Shown: positions 1 through 6,511 of the stretch, piece by piece
How positions within the stretch are numbered: position 1 is the first letter of the stretch
How the letters are laid out: the number at the start of each line of letters is the position of its first letter
Assembly (NCBI GenBank): GCA_049644265.1
Contig: JBARRO010000082.1
Span: forward strand, 1 to 8,751
Source of the DNA: JBARRO01 sp049644265
GTDB lineage: Bacteria > Bacteroidota > Ignavibacteria > UBA10030
DNA: 8,751 bases
Reading direction: 5' to 3'
Program-made: the position numbers and the translations under genes
Notes under the pieces: generated by a model
Seen by the model: only the letters and a program-made list of their open reading frames with translations
Databases searched by the model: none
Told to the model about the DNA's origin: nothing

Positions 1-712
1 GGATGATAACAAAGAGGTAGACAAAGACGAACCAGGGAGAGATGGTCGTGCTGAACATTGAAAAATGTTCTGGAGGGAGATTGGCCCAGAGGGAATTCCA
101 TCCTCCTACGGCTCTCAGCGATAAAAACGCAAGAGAAAGTGCCATGCCAAAAATTATGATGCACTGAACAAAATCTGTGAGCATGGTTGCCCAGAGGCCT
201 CCCAAAGTCAAGAATGTTATCACGACCAATCCACAAATGATAATTGTTCCTTCCATAGGGAAACCGCTCACAACATGAACAATGACACCTAACGAGTACA
301 ACTTTACACCTTCATCCATGAACTTAATGCTGATGCCACTCCATGCAAAGACCTCTCGCGTGAGGAGATTATATCGCGACTCCAGATACTGTACTGGAGT
401 AACGACGTTGAGCCTGACCCATTTTGGCGCCCATGTATAAGCTCCAATGATCATGGCGACAAATATTGGGACGGCAAAGAATGTCCAGATAGAAAATCCG
501 CTCAAATAGGCCACGGAGGCATGACCGACGAATGCAAACGCGCTATACCCGGACACATGATGCGAAATTGCGGCCAACCACCACGGCACTTTTCCTCCAC
601 CGGCGAAATAGTCCGCAACGCTTTTGACCTTTCTCTTCGCATAATATCCCACCGACATGATGAGGATCAAGTAAACGAAAACCACGGCAAAGTCAGCGGA
701 CTGTAGTGCCAT
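1..712 (-). CDS. Sodium:solute symporter (SSS family), N-terminal part, cut by window edge
   Basis: This is the first 237 residues of a sodium-coupled solute transporter; the rest lies beyond the left edge. Translation from ATG at 712 gives alternating hydrophobic helices: about 8-24, 45-70, 74-92, 135-150, 155-172, 180-200 and 224-237. SSS-like motifs include FAGGGKVPWW (37-45), a small-residue-rich helix with HHVSGYSAFAF, PVQYLESRYN (106-115), and GGLWATMLTDFVQ (171-183), which matches the conserved GG-x-x-A-x-x-x-TD-x-x-Q segment of the family. A TAG stop lies in frame two codons before the ATG, so the start is firm, although no strong SD is visible. It follows the GH20 gene by 41 bp and is probably the last or a late gene of the operon. 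By context it imports the sugar released by the hexosaminidase across the inner membrane. The substrate is inferred and not shown by the sequence. Confidence 0.9.
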   Translation of the reverse strand, partial: MALQSADFAVVFVYLILIMSVGYYAKRKVKSVADYFAGGGKVPWWLAAISHHVSGYSAFAFVGHASVAYLSGFSIWTFFAVPIFVAMIIGAYTWAPKWVRLNVVTPVQYLESRYNLLTREVFAWSGISIKFMDEGVKLYSLGVIVHVVSGFPMEGTIIICGLVVITFLTLGGLWATMLTDFVQCIIIFGMALSLAFLSLRAVGGWNSLWANLPPEHFSMFSTTISPWFVFVYLFVII

Positions 713-753
713 AAGCTATTCCAGGTTATGAGGACAGTTGTGGCGCACGGGAA

Positions 754-2418
754 TTATGGCTGAAGATAGTCTGAGATGGCGTCATAGATCATTCCGCCGC
801 TTTGTCTCGCCGATGCCGGATTCATCCAATCCTCAGCCCATCGTATGTATTTTGTTTTTAGCGTTTGGACCTGCGTCACTAATTCATCGTCTTTGGCTCT
901 ATCTGTGCTGTCGGCTAGACGAACCACGGCCTGTGCAATGGCAGCCTGCCATAACTGATAGTGAGCAGTCAATGACCATTGATACATGACATCATATCCG
1001 CGAGTCGCACGCACGAGGAATTTCTGAAGGCGTTGGGTTCCGCTTGTGACAATGCTGTCGGCACGTAGCACCTTTTTCCTCCTAGCTTCCCACGTACCCT
1101 CGCTTTTCCATTTTTCTATCAAAGTTTTCAGATAGCCCTTTGGCGCGGGACGCATATCCTTCATTCCGGTCCATAGAATCCCTGTCGAATTCTCACTGGC
1201 GAACGGGAAGGCGTAACCAATGTCAGATATTGCGTCGAAGAATTCTGTTCCTTGAACACCAAAGAGCTTCGATGACACGAGGGACAGGAGACTGTCGTCG
1301 GAAATTCCGGGACGGCTCACCGTGAGGGGCGCAAGCCAGAGCCAGGGCTCTTGAGTCTCGTAATTGGACAGCCGCACGGCCCAGCTTGTAACGCACGAGC
1401 CGAGCAGTCCGAGCTGAGCACACTTTCGGGATCCCTCAATAACATTCCCCGCGTGGACCTTATGTCTTCCTGCGAAAACCCCATCTCCATGGGAACGCGA
1501 AGAGCTACATGCAACGACATCGAATCCTTTTTGATCCAAGAAGTCGCAAACGTAGAAGCTTCTCAGATCGCCATTTGAGTCGAGGATCTCGGGAATGCTT
1601 CTCTTGACTCCAGGGGGGATTGAGGATTTGTTGAGTCGCTTACTCAAGCTCCATACCATGGAAGAACTCGGTGTGGCGCCCGTATCCCAGTAGTTCCAAT
1701 CCCAGATGACGAAATCCTTTGGAATAGCGTCGATGTCGTCGGGATTCTTCATGATCATATCACCCCAAATGCACGGCCGAATTCTTGCCTCAAGAAGTTG
1801 TGACGCGATATCGCGCAGGTATTCAGCAAGGAACTTATTTGCTCCCTGCTTTGCGACCGCGGGAGAACATTCCTTGCATGTGCCGAACACATACGCTTCA
1901 TCGCCGCCGAGATGAAAATATCTAATTTCTCCGAAGAGGTTGCAGTATTCCGCAATCCATTTCGTCAAGAACTTTCGGACTTCCTGATTGCTCGTGCAAT
2001 AACAGTCATAGCGATCGGCCCTCTCCCTGAAGGTCACATAAGGAGATTGTTGAAGTACGTATTCGGCATGACCGAGCGTCTGCAGGAGCGGGATGGGCTC
2101 TAATCCAAGCTGCCGGGAATAAGCCAGAAGTTCCCTGAACTGCTCCTTTGAGAATGCGTCTGGTGATACTGATTCAGGACAAGTCTCCCACTTTACCTTG
2201 CCCTCCACCTCCCAGAGTACAGCATTATATCCCATCGCCGAGGCTTTTCTCAGCCATTGTTCGATGTAGTCTTTGCGGAGAGAGACGGAGTTCAAGTCGA
2301 GATGGAAGATGACAAGGGGAGAGGTCGTTGAACGGTCCTGACACAACACGACTCCTGCTAGGAGTATCAACAGGGTGGCAGGCCACAGGATCGCGGTTTT
2401 GATTATGGATCTCTTCAT
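754..2418 (-). CDS. GH20 beta-N-acetylhexosaminidase-like glycoside hydrolase, exported
   Basis: The 554-aa product begins with a Sec-type signal sequence: KR at residues 2-3, then a hydrophobic core to about residue 25, then VVLCQ. It goes straight into a TIM-barrel catalytic domain with no room for the usual N-terminal GH20b domain. GH20 landmarks are LQTLGHAEY (about 113-121), HLGGDEAYVFGTC (169-181), which contains the adjacent Asp173-Glu174 pair used in substrate-assisted catalysis, and WDWNYW (239-244). The family removes terminal GlcNAc or GalNAc from glycans. About 300 further residues complete the barrel and add a helical C-terminus. The ATG at 2418 lies 2 bp after the upstream stop. 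A TTG at 2424 would overlap that stop as TTGA and add two residues; neither start has an SD, so translational coupling is likely. Periplasmic or surface location follows from the signal sequence. Exact substrate is unknown. Confidence 0.9.
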   Translation of the reverse strand: MKRSIIKTAILWPATLLILLAGVVLCQDRSTTSPLVIFHLDLNSVSLRKDYIEQWLRKASAMGYNAVLWEVEGKVKWETCPESVSPDAFSKEQFRELLAYSRQLGLEPIPLLQTLGHAEYVLQQSPYVTFRERADRYDCYCTSNQEVRKFLTKWIAEYCNLFGEIRYFHLGGDEAYVFGTCKECSPAVAKQGANKFLAEYLRDIASQLLEARIRPCIWGDMIMKNPDDIDAIPKDFVIWDWNYWDTGATPSSSMVWSLSKRLNKSSIPPGVKRSIPEILDSNGDLRSFYVCDFLDQKGFDVVACSSSRSHGDGVFAGRHKVHAGNVIEGSRKCAQLGLLGSCVTSWAVRLSNYETQEPWLWLAPLTVSRPGISDDSLLSLVSSKLFGVQGTEFFDAISDIGYAFPFASENSTGILWTGMKDMRPAPKGYLKTLIEKWKSEGTWEARRKKVLRADSIVTSGTQRLQKFLVRATRGYDVMYQWSLTAHYQLWQAAIAQAVVRLADSTDRAKDDELVTQVQTLKTKYIRWAEDWMNPASARQSGGMIYDAISDYLQP

Positions 2419-2420
2419 AG

Positions 2421-3506
2421 TCAAGGTGACAGGGTAATCTTCGTGCCACTTTGAATGCTGTTATGGATAGCTTCAATAACCTTCGTGACTTCATGGGCAT
2501 CTCTGCCGGAAGGATAGGTGTTCTCAATGCCCTTCAGCGAGCCGCCGTTTTTCAGATACAGGACGTTCTCTGCAAAATGCTGAATGCTCTTGATGCCATA
2601 GCCCTCAAATCCGATGGACCTGTCGGGTTTGCGAACAGGATACAAAAACCCGGCATTGTGGGTTGTCACGCTTGCTTTCGATGCTACACATGAGAAGGCA
2701 CCGCGGTTCTCCGAATCGATTTCTACGATTCCTTCTGTACCGACCAGACGGAACCCTTGATTGACTATTGCGGGAAACGGTTCTGGAAGGATCCATGAGC
2801 TGTGAAAGGAGATCACGGCGCCGTTGTTGAATGTGACTGTACTCTGGATAGCGTCATAGGTGTCGATGCCCAATGACACCAGTTTCTTCTTCTGTCCTTG
2901 TGCGTACACCCCAACGGCCTTTGCGTTGATCAGCCAACTCATAAGATCGATAAAATGACTACCCAGAAACCACATGGGCGAGCTTTGGGATGCCCACGTT
3001 GAGAACCAATCGCGAGGAACCACGATCTTGTCTTCCATGTAGCAGTATCCATAGAGAACATCACCGAGTAAATTCTCCTGAAGGAGTTGCTTGATTTCAG
3101 CATGGAATGGGTCGTAGCGCTTGTGGAAGTCCACCTGCAACAGAAGGCCTTGCTGTTCGGCTTTGGATACCAGTTCCCGGGTTCCCGACGAGGAGATATC
3201 AAGAGGTTTTTCGGCGAGCACATGCAAGCCATGGCAGAGAGCGTAGAGAACGATATCCTTATGGCAATGGTCGGGCGTGGCCACGGAGATTCCATCCAGA
3301 TGCTCCCTCTTGATCATCTCTTTATAATCCTGGTAGGCGGTGATTTCGTGCTGATTCGTGATCGTGGCACGTTTACCGGCATCGAGATCAGCTGCCGCAA
3401 CCAGTTTCACGTTGCTCGTCCGTTCCATGTCCTTGAATGCTCTTAGATGGGTTATGCCGAATCTGCCAACGCCCACCGTTCCAATCCGCACACCATTAGG
3501 GTTCAT
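2421..3506 (-). CDS. Gfo/Idh/MocA-family NAD(P)-dependent oxidoreductase
   Basis: The 361-aa length is typical for the family. An N-terminal Rossmann fold (about 5-120) carries the dinucleotide loop VGVGRFG (11-17), an acidic residue at the end of strand 2 (AAAD, Asp40) and the family AEKP motif with candidate catalytic Lys100. The C-terminal alpha/beta domain (about 125-355) has FHKRYDP (127-133) and GSHFIDL (182-188), where His184 and Asp187 sit at the usual substrate-binding/catalytic positions. Such enzymes oxidise, reduce or rearrange sugars and polyols in the cytoplasm using NAD(P). The start is ATG at 3506, preceded by AGGA eight bases upstream and only 17 bp after the ROK stop. Its place between the regulator and the hexosaminidase suggests action on the imported amino sugar or a derivative. 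The substrate cannot be read from the sequence. Confidence 0.93.
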   Translation of the reverse strand: MNPNGVRIGTVGVGRFGITHLRAFKDMERTSNVKLVAAADLDAGKRATITNQHEITAYQDYKEMIKREHLDGISVATPDHCHKDIVLYALCHGLHVLAEKPLDISSSGTRELVSKAEQQGLLLQVDFHKRYDPFHAEIKQLLQENLLGDVLYGYCYMEDKIVVPRDWFSTWASQSSPMWFLGSHFIDLMSWLINAKAVGVYAQGQKKKLVSLGIDTYDAIQSTVTFNNGAVISFHSSWILPEPFPAIVNQGFRLVGTEGIVEIDSENRGAFSCVASKASVTTHNAGFLYPVRKPDRSIGFEGYGIKSIQHFAENVLYLKNGGSLKGIENTYPSGRDAHEVTKVIEAIHNSIQSGTKITLSP

Positions 3507-3523
3507 AGAAATTGTCCTGGTAG

Positions 3524-4795
3524 TTATCTACTTCGAATCAACCGTTCTTCAAACGGATCTTCGAGAAATCGTTCAATGATTGGAATTGTCGAACCAATTG
3601 TCCCGGCAGATCCTTCAAGGAGGGAAAACACAATCTGTACATGGCGTCGAGGAATTGCCAATGCTCTTCGCAGAACGGTATTCATGATCGTGCTCGTGAT
3701 CGAGTTCTTGGCTTTCACCACTCTGCCGCCGAGGACGATCATTTGGGGGTTTATCAAGTTAATCAAGGTGACGATACCCTCACCCAGATCTTCGCCCATC
3801 TTATGGATCAGGTCGAAGGCGAGCTTGTCTCCCTTTTCGGCAGCATGGCAGATATCTTCAAACGTCAGTTTGTTGAAATCGTCGTGGACAGTTTCTGATA
3901 GGGTAGAAAAGACGCCCTGTTTTAGTACCTGTTGACCTTTGGTTATCACCGCATTTGTGCTGGCAATTGCTTCGAGACATCCGATGTTACCGCATTCACA
4001 GAGAGGTCCGTTTTCGTCCACTGTGATATGTCCAAATTCGCCGGCAGTCCCGGTTGTCCCCTCGTACAGTTTACCGTTGAAAAGAATCCCCATGCCCAAA
4101 CCTGTGCCGACATTGAGGAACAAGCTGTTATCGTATCCCTTTGCCACTCCGATCTTGTGCTCCGCGAGCATGGCAGCATTTGCGACGTTAATGACGTGGC
4201 AGGGAAGAGCGAACTCCGACATGAGTGTGTTCTCGAAAGGAACGTTGCCCCATTTCACCAGGTGAGGGAAGGGCATGGTAGTTCCGTCGATCGGATTGAC
4301 GAGGCCTGCGATTGCCAAGCCAATTCCCAGGAATTGTTCTTTCGGAAGACCAGAATCGGTCATGACGTCTCTAATTGACTTGATGATCAGGTCAATGACC
4401 AACTCCTTCCCGTCCGATTTATGGTACGGCCTTAGGGTCTCTGCGATGATCTTGCCTTTTAGATTGGAGACGATCGTGTGGATTTGAGTATGAGAAAGCT
4501 GGCAACCTACGGAGTACTTGAACTCTGTGTTGAGTTCATAGAGGGATGAGCGTCGACCGCCAATGGATTGTTGTTTACCGCTTTCGTAGACAATTCCGGT
4601 GCGAATAAGAGTGGACACCAACGAGTTGATCTTTGCGACGCTGAGGCCGGTATGGCCGGCAAGTTCTCTTTTGGAGACCGGTCCCCGATCATAGATTGTC
4701 TTAAGCGTCAGGGAGGTGTTTCTTTTCCCGAGCAACGACTGGCTGCCGCCCCATGAACTCTCGTGAGGGACCGTCCTACTAGTCTGAGGTGTCAA
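3524..4795 (-). CDS. ROK-family transcriptional regulator (NagC/XylR type), kinase residues lost
   Basis: The 423-aa product has an N-terminal winged helix-turn-helix (about 27-75, with PVSKRELAGHTGLSVAKINSL) fused to a ROK sugar-binding fold (about 93-410). The ROK zinc site is intact: GEFGH (252-256) followed by CECGNIGCLE (266-275), giving His256, Cys266, Cys268 and Cys273. The kinase features are degraded. The DxGxT phosphate loop near residue 97 reads VGCQLSHT, and the catalytic Asp of the ExND motif is Val204 (VINVANAAM). It is therefore probably a sugar-responsive repressor without kinase activity. The start is TTG at 4795, supported by GAGGAG at 4803-4808 with 7-nt spacing. It heads the operon and lies directly downstream of a promoter with an inverted repeat, which fits autoregulation. 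An effector such as an amino sugar or its phosphate is inferred from the neighbours. Confidence 0.93.
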   Translation of the reverse strand: MTPQTSRTVPHESSWGGSQSLLGKRNTSLTLKTIYDRGPVSKRELAGHTGLSVAKINSLVSTLIRTGIVYESGKQQSIGGRRSSLYELNTEFKYSVGCQLSHTQIHTIVSNLKGKIIAETLRPYHKSDGKELVIDLIIKSIRDVMTDSGLPKEQFLGIGLAIAGLVNPIDGTTMPFPHLVKWGNVPFENTLMSEFALPCHVINVANAAMLAEHKIGVAKGYDNSLFLNVGTGLGMGILFNGKLYEGTTGTAGEFGHITVDENGPLCECGNIGCLEAIASTNAVITKGQQVLKQGVFSTLSETVHDDFNKLTFEDICHAAEKGDKLAFDLIHKMGEDLGEGIVTLINLINPQMIVLGGRVVKAKNSITSTIMNTVLRRALAIPRRHVQIVFSLLEGSAGTIGSTIPIIERFLEDPFEERLIRSR

Positions 4796-4888
4796 GAGTT
4801 GGCTCCTCTTCGAAGTGGTTTGAAAGCTCCGTAAATAGTTCTAATAGAGTTACGAAAATTGTTCACGTGTTTTGGCATTTATTCGGAT

Positions 4889-4903
4889 ACTTATGATTTA
4901 AGT
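4889..4903. promoter_or_regulatory. Candidate ROK operator: 15-bp inverted repeat
   Basis: On the plus strand the sequence reads ACTTATGATTTAAGT, with perfect ACTTA/TAAGT arms. An overlapping CTTAT/ATAAG pair spans about 4889-4908. It falls at the expected transcription start, just downstream of the -10 at 4910-4915, where a repressor would block initiation. Known NagC/Mlc-type ROK operators are also A+T-rich inverted repeats. The assignment is inference from position and symmetry. Confidence 0.4.
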
Positions 4904-4909
4904 TATAAG

Positions 4910-4938
4910 AATATGATGGACTGAATTCAAAAAGTCAA
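4910..4938 (-). promoter_or_regulatory. Candidate sigma-70 promoter of the ROK operon
   Basis: On the minus strand there is a -35 TTGACT (4933-4938, 5 of 6 consensus), a 17-nt spacer, and a -10 CATATT (4910-4915, 4 of 6). It lies about 115 bp upstream of the ROK TTG start, leaving a leader of roughly 105-110 nt. The surroundings are A+T rich. Confidence 0.5.
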
Positions 4939-5039
4939 GAACTTTTTATACGATGTGCAATAATAGGAATGGCAGCGGATATCGACTTTCGCGACTTCAG
5001 GAATTCTGTGCGGTGGGCTGGTGCGATTGTTTGGAGTTG

Positions 5040-5246
5040 CTACATCTCAGCGAACAGGTCCACGATGTCGACCTCCGTAGGTGAAAACCTTCGGAGCAAC
5101 CACCCTTGAAACCATGCCCACTCCTTTCCAATCGCCCACTTTGCAGCTGGAGCAGCGTTAAGGATTCTTCCATCCTTGACGGCGATGCCGATCGTGTAGT
5201 GCGGCGTCGTAACTGAGAAATATCTTGTTGCGTCGGGAGGAGTCAT
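5040..5246 (-). CDS. Small conserved-looking phage-type protein, 68 aa
   Basis: The product has a compact beta-rich core, VTTPHYTIGIAVKDGRILNA (residues 12-31), followed by AAPAAKWAIGKEWAW and an amphipathic tail. This pattern (TTPH-T-GI-V-DG...AAP...IGK-W) resembles small uncharacterised proteins I associate with bacteriophage and phage-derived loci; no biochemical role is known to me. The start is ATG at 5246 with GGAG at 5254-5257 and 7-nt spacing. It overlaps the stop of the preceding gene by 4 bases (ATGA), so translation is probably coupled. It is the last gene of the phage-like cassette before the sugar-operon control region. That it is a real gene is well supported; its function is unknown. 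Confidence 0.72.
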   Translation of the reverse strand: MTPPDATRYFSVTTPHYTIGIAVKDGRILNAAPAAKWAIGKEWAWFQGWLLRRFSPTEVDIVDLFAEM

Positions 5247-5440
5247 AAGAGGGCTCCTTGCGAGATCAAGTTCTCGAGCTTTTCGATAAGCTGATTGTTC
5301 TGATCAATGCCACGTTGTGCCACCTCCCGGACAATAGGGAGCCGGCTTGAGCCGAAGTCCTTCCGGAACTGGTCCCTCTCAGATTCCAGAGACTGAATGA
5401 GAAACCGGATTTCGTCCAGGGTGAGCTGTAAGCTGATCAT
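5243..5440 (-). CDS. Small helical protein of unknown function, 65 aa
   Basis: The ATG at 5440 is chosen because AGGAGG lies at 5449-5454 with 8-nt spacing. A longer in-frame ATG at 5515 would lie inside the neighbouring gene and has no comparable SD. The 65-aa product is charged and predicted almost wholly helical, with leucine/isoleucine heptad spacing in two segments (about 7-26 and 40-62), linked by GSSRLP. This suggests a small coiled-coil or helical hairpin. It follows the membrane-protein gene by 19 bp and overlaps the next gene by 4 bp (ATGA). I do not recognise the family. Confidence 0.7.
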   Translation of the reverse strand: MISLQLTLDEIRFLIQSLESERDQFRKDFGSSRLPIVREVAQRGIDQNNQLIEKLENLISQGALL

Positions 5441-5459
5441 GTTGATTCCCTCCTGTGCC

Positions 5460-5633
5460 TTAATGTGGAAAGAGAAAGTGGAAAACGATGGAACCGACGA
5501 TTGCGAGAACAACAAGGCACCAAGTGAGAGCGTTGGCGACCTGAGGACGAAGTTGCCTGATCAGTTTATCCTGGCGTGGATCGTAGTCCAGCCAGGTGAT
5601 TGAGTCATAGAATTGCTTTAGGAGTTTGGTCAT
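5460..5633 (-). CDS. Small single-span membrane protein, 57 aa
   Basis: The ATG at 5633 is preceded by GGAGG (5640-5644) with 6-nt spacing, making it the preferred start over an in-frame ATG at 5690, whose extra 19 residues would be encoded by a palindromic repeat. The N-terminal about 30 residues are polar and basic (KLLKQFYDS..., RQDKLIRQLRP). Residues about 34-55 form one hydrophobic helix (ALTWCLVVLAIVGSIVFHFLF), ending in PH. The charge pattern suggests the N-terminus stays in the cytoplasm. It overlaps the upstream 90-aa gene by 29 nt. Holin-like size is noted, but one span and no neighbouring endolysin make that unsupported. Confidence 0.68.
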   Translation of the reverse strand: MTKLLKQFYDSITWLDYDPRQDKLIRQLRPQVANALTWCLVVLAIVGSIVFHFLFPH

Positions 5634-5877
5634 CTGTGTCCTCCGTGCCTCCCCCTTGTAGAAAAGGGGGAGGCGGTTCGAATGGTTCAAAAAAATAAAC
5701 GCGTTGATGATGAGGAAGACCTGGAACCTCGGCCCCGATAATTGTGCCGTGTTTCAAGGGAGTGTTTGTCCACGGGCAATAACGAGTCGAATAAGTGACG
5801 ATGCCGAAATGGAGCTCGTCTGCGATGGGGACGAAAACAAGGTCGCCGCGTTTGCTGTGTTTGTGAGGATGGCTCAA
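5605..5877 (-). CDS. Hypothetical beta-rich protein, 90 aa, with a repeat-derived tail
   Basis: The start is TTG at 5877, supported by AGGAG at 5885-5889 with 7-nt spacing. The core, RGDLVFVPIADELHFGIVTY (about 10-29), looks like a small beta-barrel or SH3-like fold, followed by GTIIGAEVPGLPHHQRVYFF. From about residue 67 the sequence becomes PPPPFLQGGGTE, encoded by the 11-bp perfect hairpin at 5647-5674, then runs on with a polar tail into the next gene. The C-terminus may therefore have been rewritten by insertion of a palindromic repeat. The family is not recognised. An overlapping frame starting at 5956 gives an Arg/Ser-rich low-complexity peptide and is rejected. Confidence 0.65.
   Translation of the reverse strand: MSHPHKHSKRGDLVFVPIADELHFGIVTYSTRYCPWTNTPLKHGTIIGAEVPGLPHHQRVYFFEPFEPPPPFLQGGGTEDTDDQTPKAIL
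5647..5674. repeat. Perfect 11-bp-stem palindrome (CCTCCCCCTT type)
   Basis: Arms GCCTCCCCCTT (5647-5657) and AAGGGGGAGGC (5664-5674) pair perfectly around a 6-nt loop. It lies inside the 3' end of the 90-aa gene, and its edge is 2 nt from the SD of the 57-aa gene. The form resembles short C-run/G-run palindromes dispersed in many environmental bacterial genomes, so it may be a REP-like repeat, but only this copy is in the window. Confidence 0.7.
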
Positions 5878-5894
5878 GGATGGTCTCCTGGTTG

Positions 5895-5914
5895 CCCCTG
5901 CTTAAAAGCAGGGG
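5895..5914. repeat. Intergenic hairpin CCCCTGCT-TAAA-AGCAGGGG
   Basis: An 8-bp perfect stem with a 4-nt loop (9 bp if the AA-only loop is allowed). It sits between the Gp157-family stop at 5925 and the SD at 5885-5889 of the 90-aa gene. On the transcript it would end 4-5 nt before the SD. There is no T-run after it, so it is not a classical terminator; an mRNA-stability or repeat origin is possible. Confidence 0.65.
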
Positions 5915-5924
5915 GAATAGTATA

Positions 5925-6437
5925 CTACCTGATGACCAAGTGAGTTCCTTGGACAATCTTCACTCCTGCCGGAATTACACCCGTTGCTTTGACTTGTTCG
6001 AGAATCTTCGTCTTGTCCACCTCTTTCTTGATTCTGATGAACTGCTCGTCGATCTGATTAAGATCCACAACTTCGACCGAGGGCTGGCTTTTGCCGACGT
6101 AGATTGTGAAGAGTGAATATTTGACCTTATCGGTTTGGGTCGCCTCTATGGCGGTCTTGACGTAATGCTTGAGCCATTCGACGCGGTTCTCAAAGGCCTT
6201 CTTTCGCGCAACCAGGCGTTTGGCCTCACAGGAGAGGGCGTCGCTGTATACCTCGAGGTTCTTTATGAGCTTGACGATGTTGGTGACCTTGTCGAGGAAC
6301 TTCATGTTGAGATTGTCGAGAGCCTGGCGGAGCTGGTCGAGAGCTTCCTGATTGAAATCTCCGTCTGCCTGCTCTGGTGCATCGAAGTCCTTGAGAAGAA
6401 CGAGGTCGCGAGTGATGTCGTAAAGAGTGTTTTCCAT
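5925..6437 (-). CDS. Siphovirus Gp157-family protein
   Basis: The 170-aa product has the characteristic layout of the Sipho_Gp157 family (PF05565). A short N-terminal helix (MENTLYDITRDLVLL) is followed by an acidic segment, then a long coiled coil of about 45-100 including IVKLIKNLE (54-62), EAKRLVARKKAFENRVEWLK (71-90) and HYVKTAIEAT. It ends in a beta-rich domain with KYSLFTIYVGKSQPSVEV (106-123), a Leu/Ile-rich stretch, and a terminal GVIPAGVKIVQGTHLVIR. Length and motif order match the family. It was first noted in Streptococcus thermophilus phages, where the bacterial gene was linked to increased phage resistance, and it often sits beside phage recombination or SSB genes. The start is ATG at 6437 with AGGAGA at 6445-6450. 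It lies 74 bp downstream of the SSB-like gene, which fits a phage early-gene cluster. Confidence 0.88.
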   Translation of the reverse strand: MENTLYDITRDLVLLKDFDAPEQADGDFNQEALDQLRQALDNLNMKFLDKVTNIVKLIKNLEVYSDALSCEAKRLVARKKAFENRVEWLKHYVKTAIEATQTDKVKYSLFTIYVGKSQPSVEVVDLNQIDEQFIRIKKEVDKTKILEQVKATGVIPAGVKIVQGTHLVIR

Positions 6438-6467
6438 TGTGGTATCTCCTGTTTGTCTGATAAGTGC

Positions 6468-6505
6468 CGCCCGACTACGCTATGAACAGCAAGCTTCGTC
6501 GGGCG
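6468..6505. repeat. Intergenic hairpin between the SSB-like and Gp157 genes
   Basis: Perfect 8-bp arms CGCCCGAC (6468-6475) and GTCGGGCG (6498-6505) enclose a 22-nt loop. The hairpin fills most of the gap between the SSB-like stop (6512) and the Gp157 SD (6445-6450). There is no T-run on either side. It could affect mRNA processing or differential expression. Confidence 0.6.
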
Positions 6506-6511
6506 AGATGT

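Larger units (their letters stand above)
4796..5039 (-). promoter_or_regulatory. Intergenic control region of the sugar operon
   Basis: This 244-bp gap separates the phage-like cassette from the ROK-led operon. The half nearer the ROK gene is A+T rich, and contains a promoter and palindromes described separately. No convincing ORF and no clear Rho-independent terminator for the cassette was seen, so some read-through from the cassette into the operon is possible. Confidence 0.6.

Noticed and set aside
2335..2345. Lipoprotein signal at the VVLCQ segment of the GH20 protein
   Set aside because: The residue before Cys is Leu and not Gly/Ala/Ser, so it is not a canonical lipobox; a standard signal peptide is more likely.
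3447..3935. 162-aa plus-strand ORF
   Set aside because: It lies opposite the start of the Gfo/Idh gene and the end of the ROK gene, both with clear motifs; its protein has no recognisable features.
3932..4378. 148-aa plus-strand ORF
   Set aside because: Antisense shadow of the ROK gene, whose zinc motif and HTH establish the real frame.
5687..5956. 89-aa minus-strand ORF overlapping the 90-aa gene
   Set aside because: Arg/Ser/Thr-rich low-complexity product that reads through a hairpin and has no SD; the competing TTG start at 5877 has a well-placed AGGAG.
6135..6485. 116-aa plus-strand ORF
   Set aside because: Antisense to the Gp157-family gene; the Leu/Val/Glu-rich sequence reflects the opposite-strand coiled coil.
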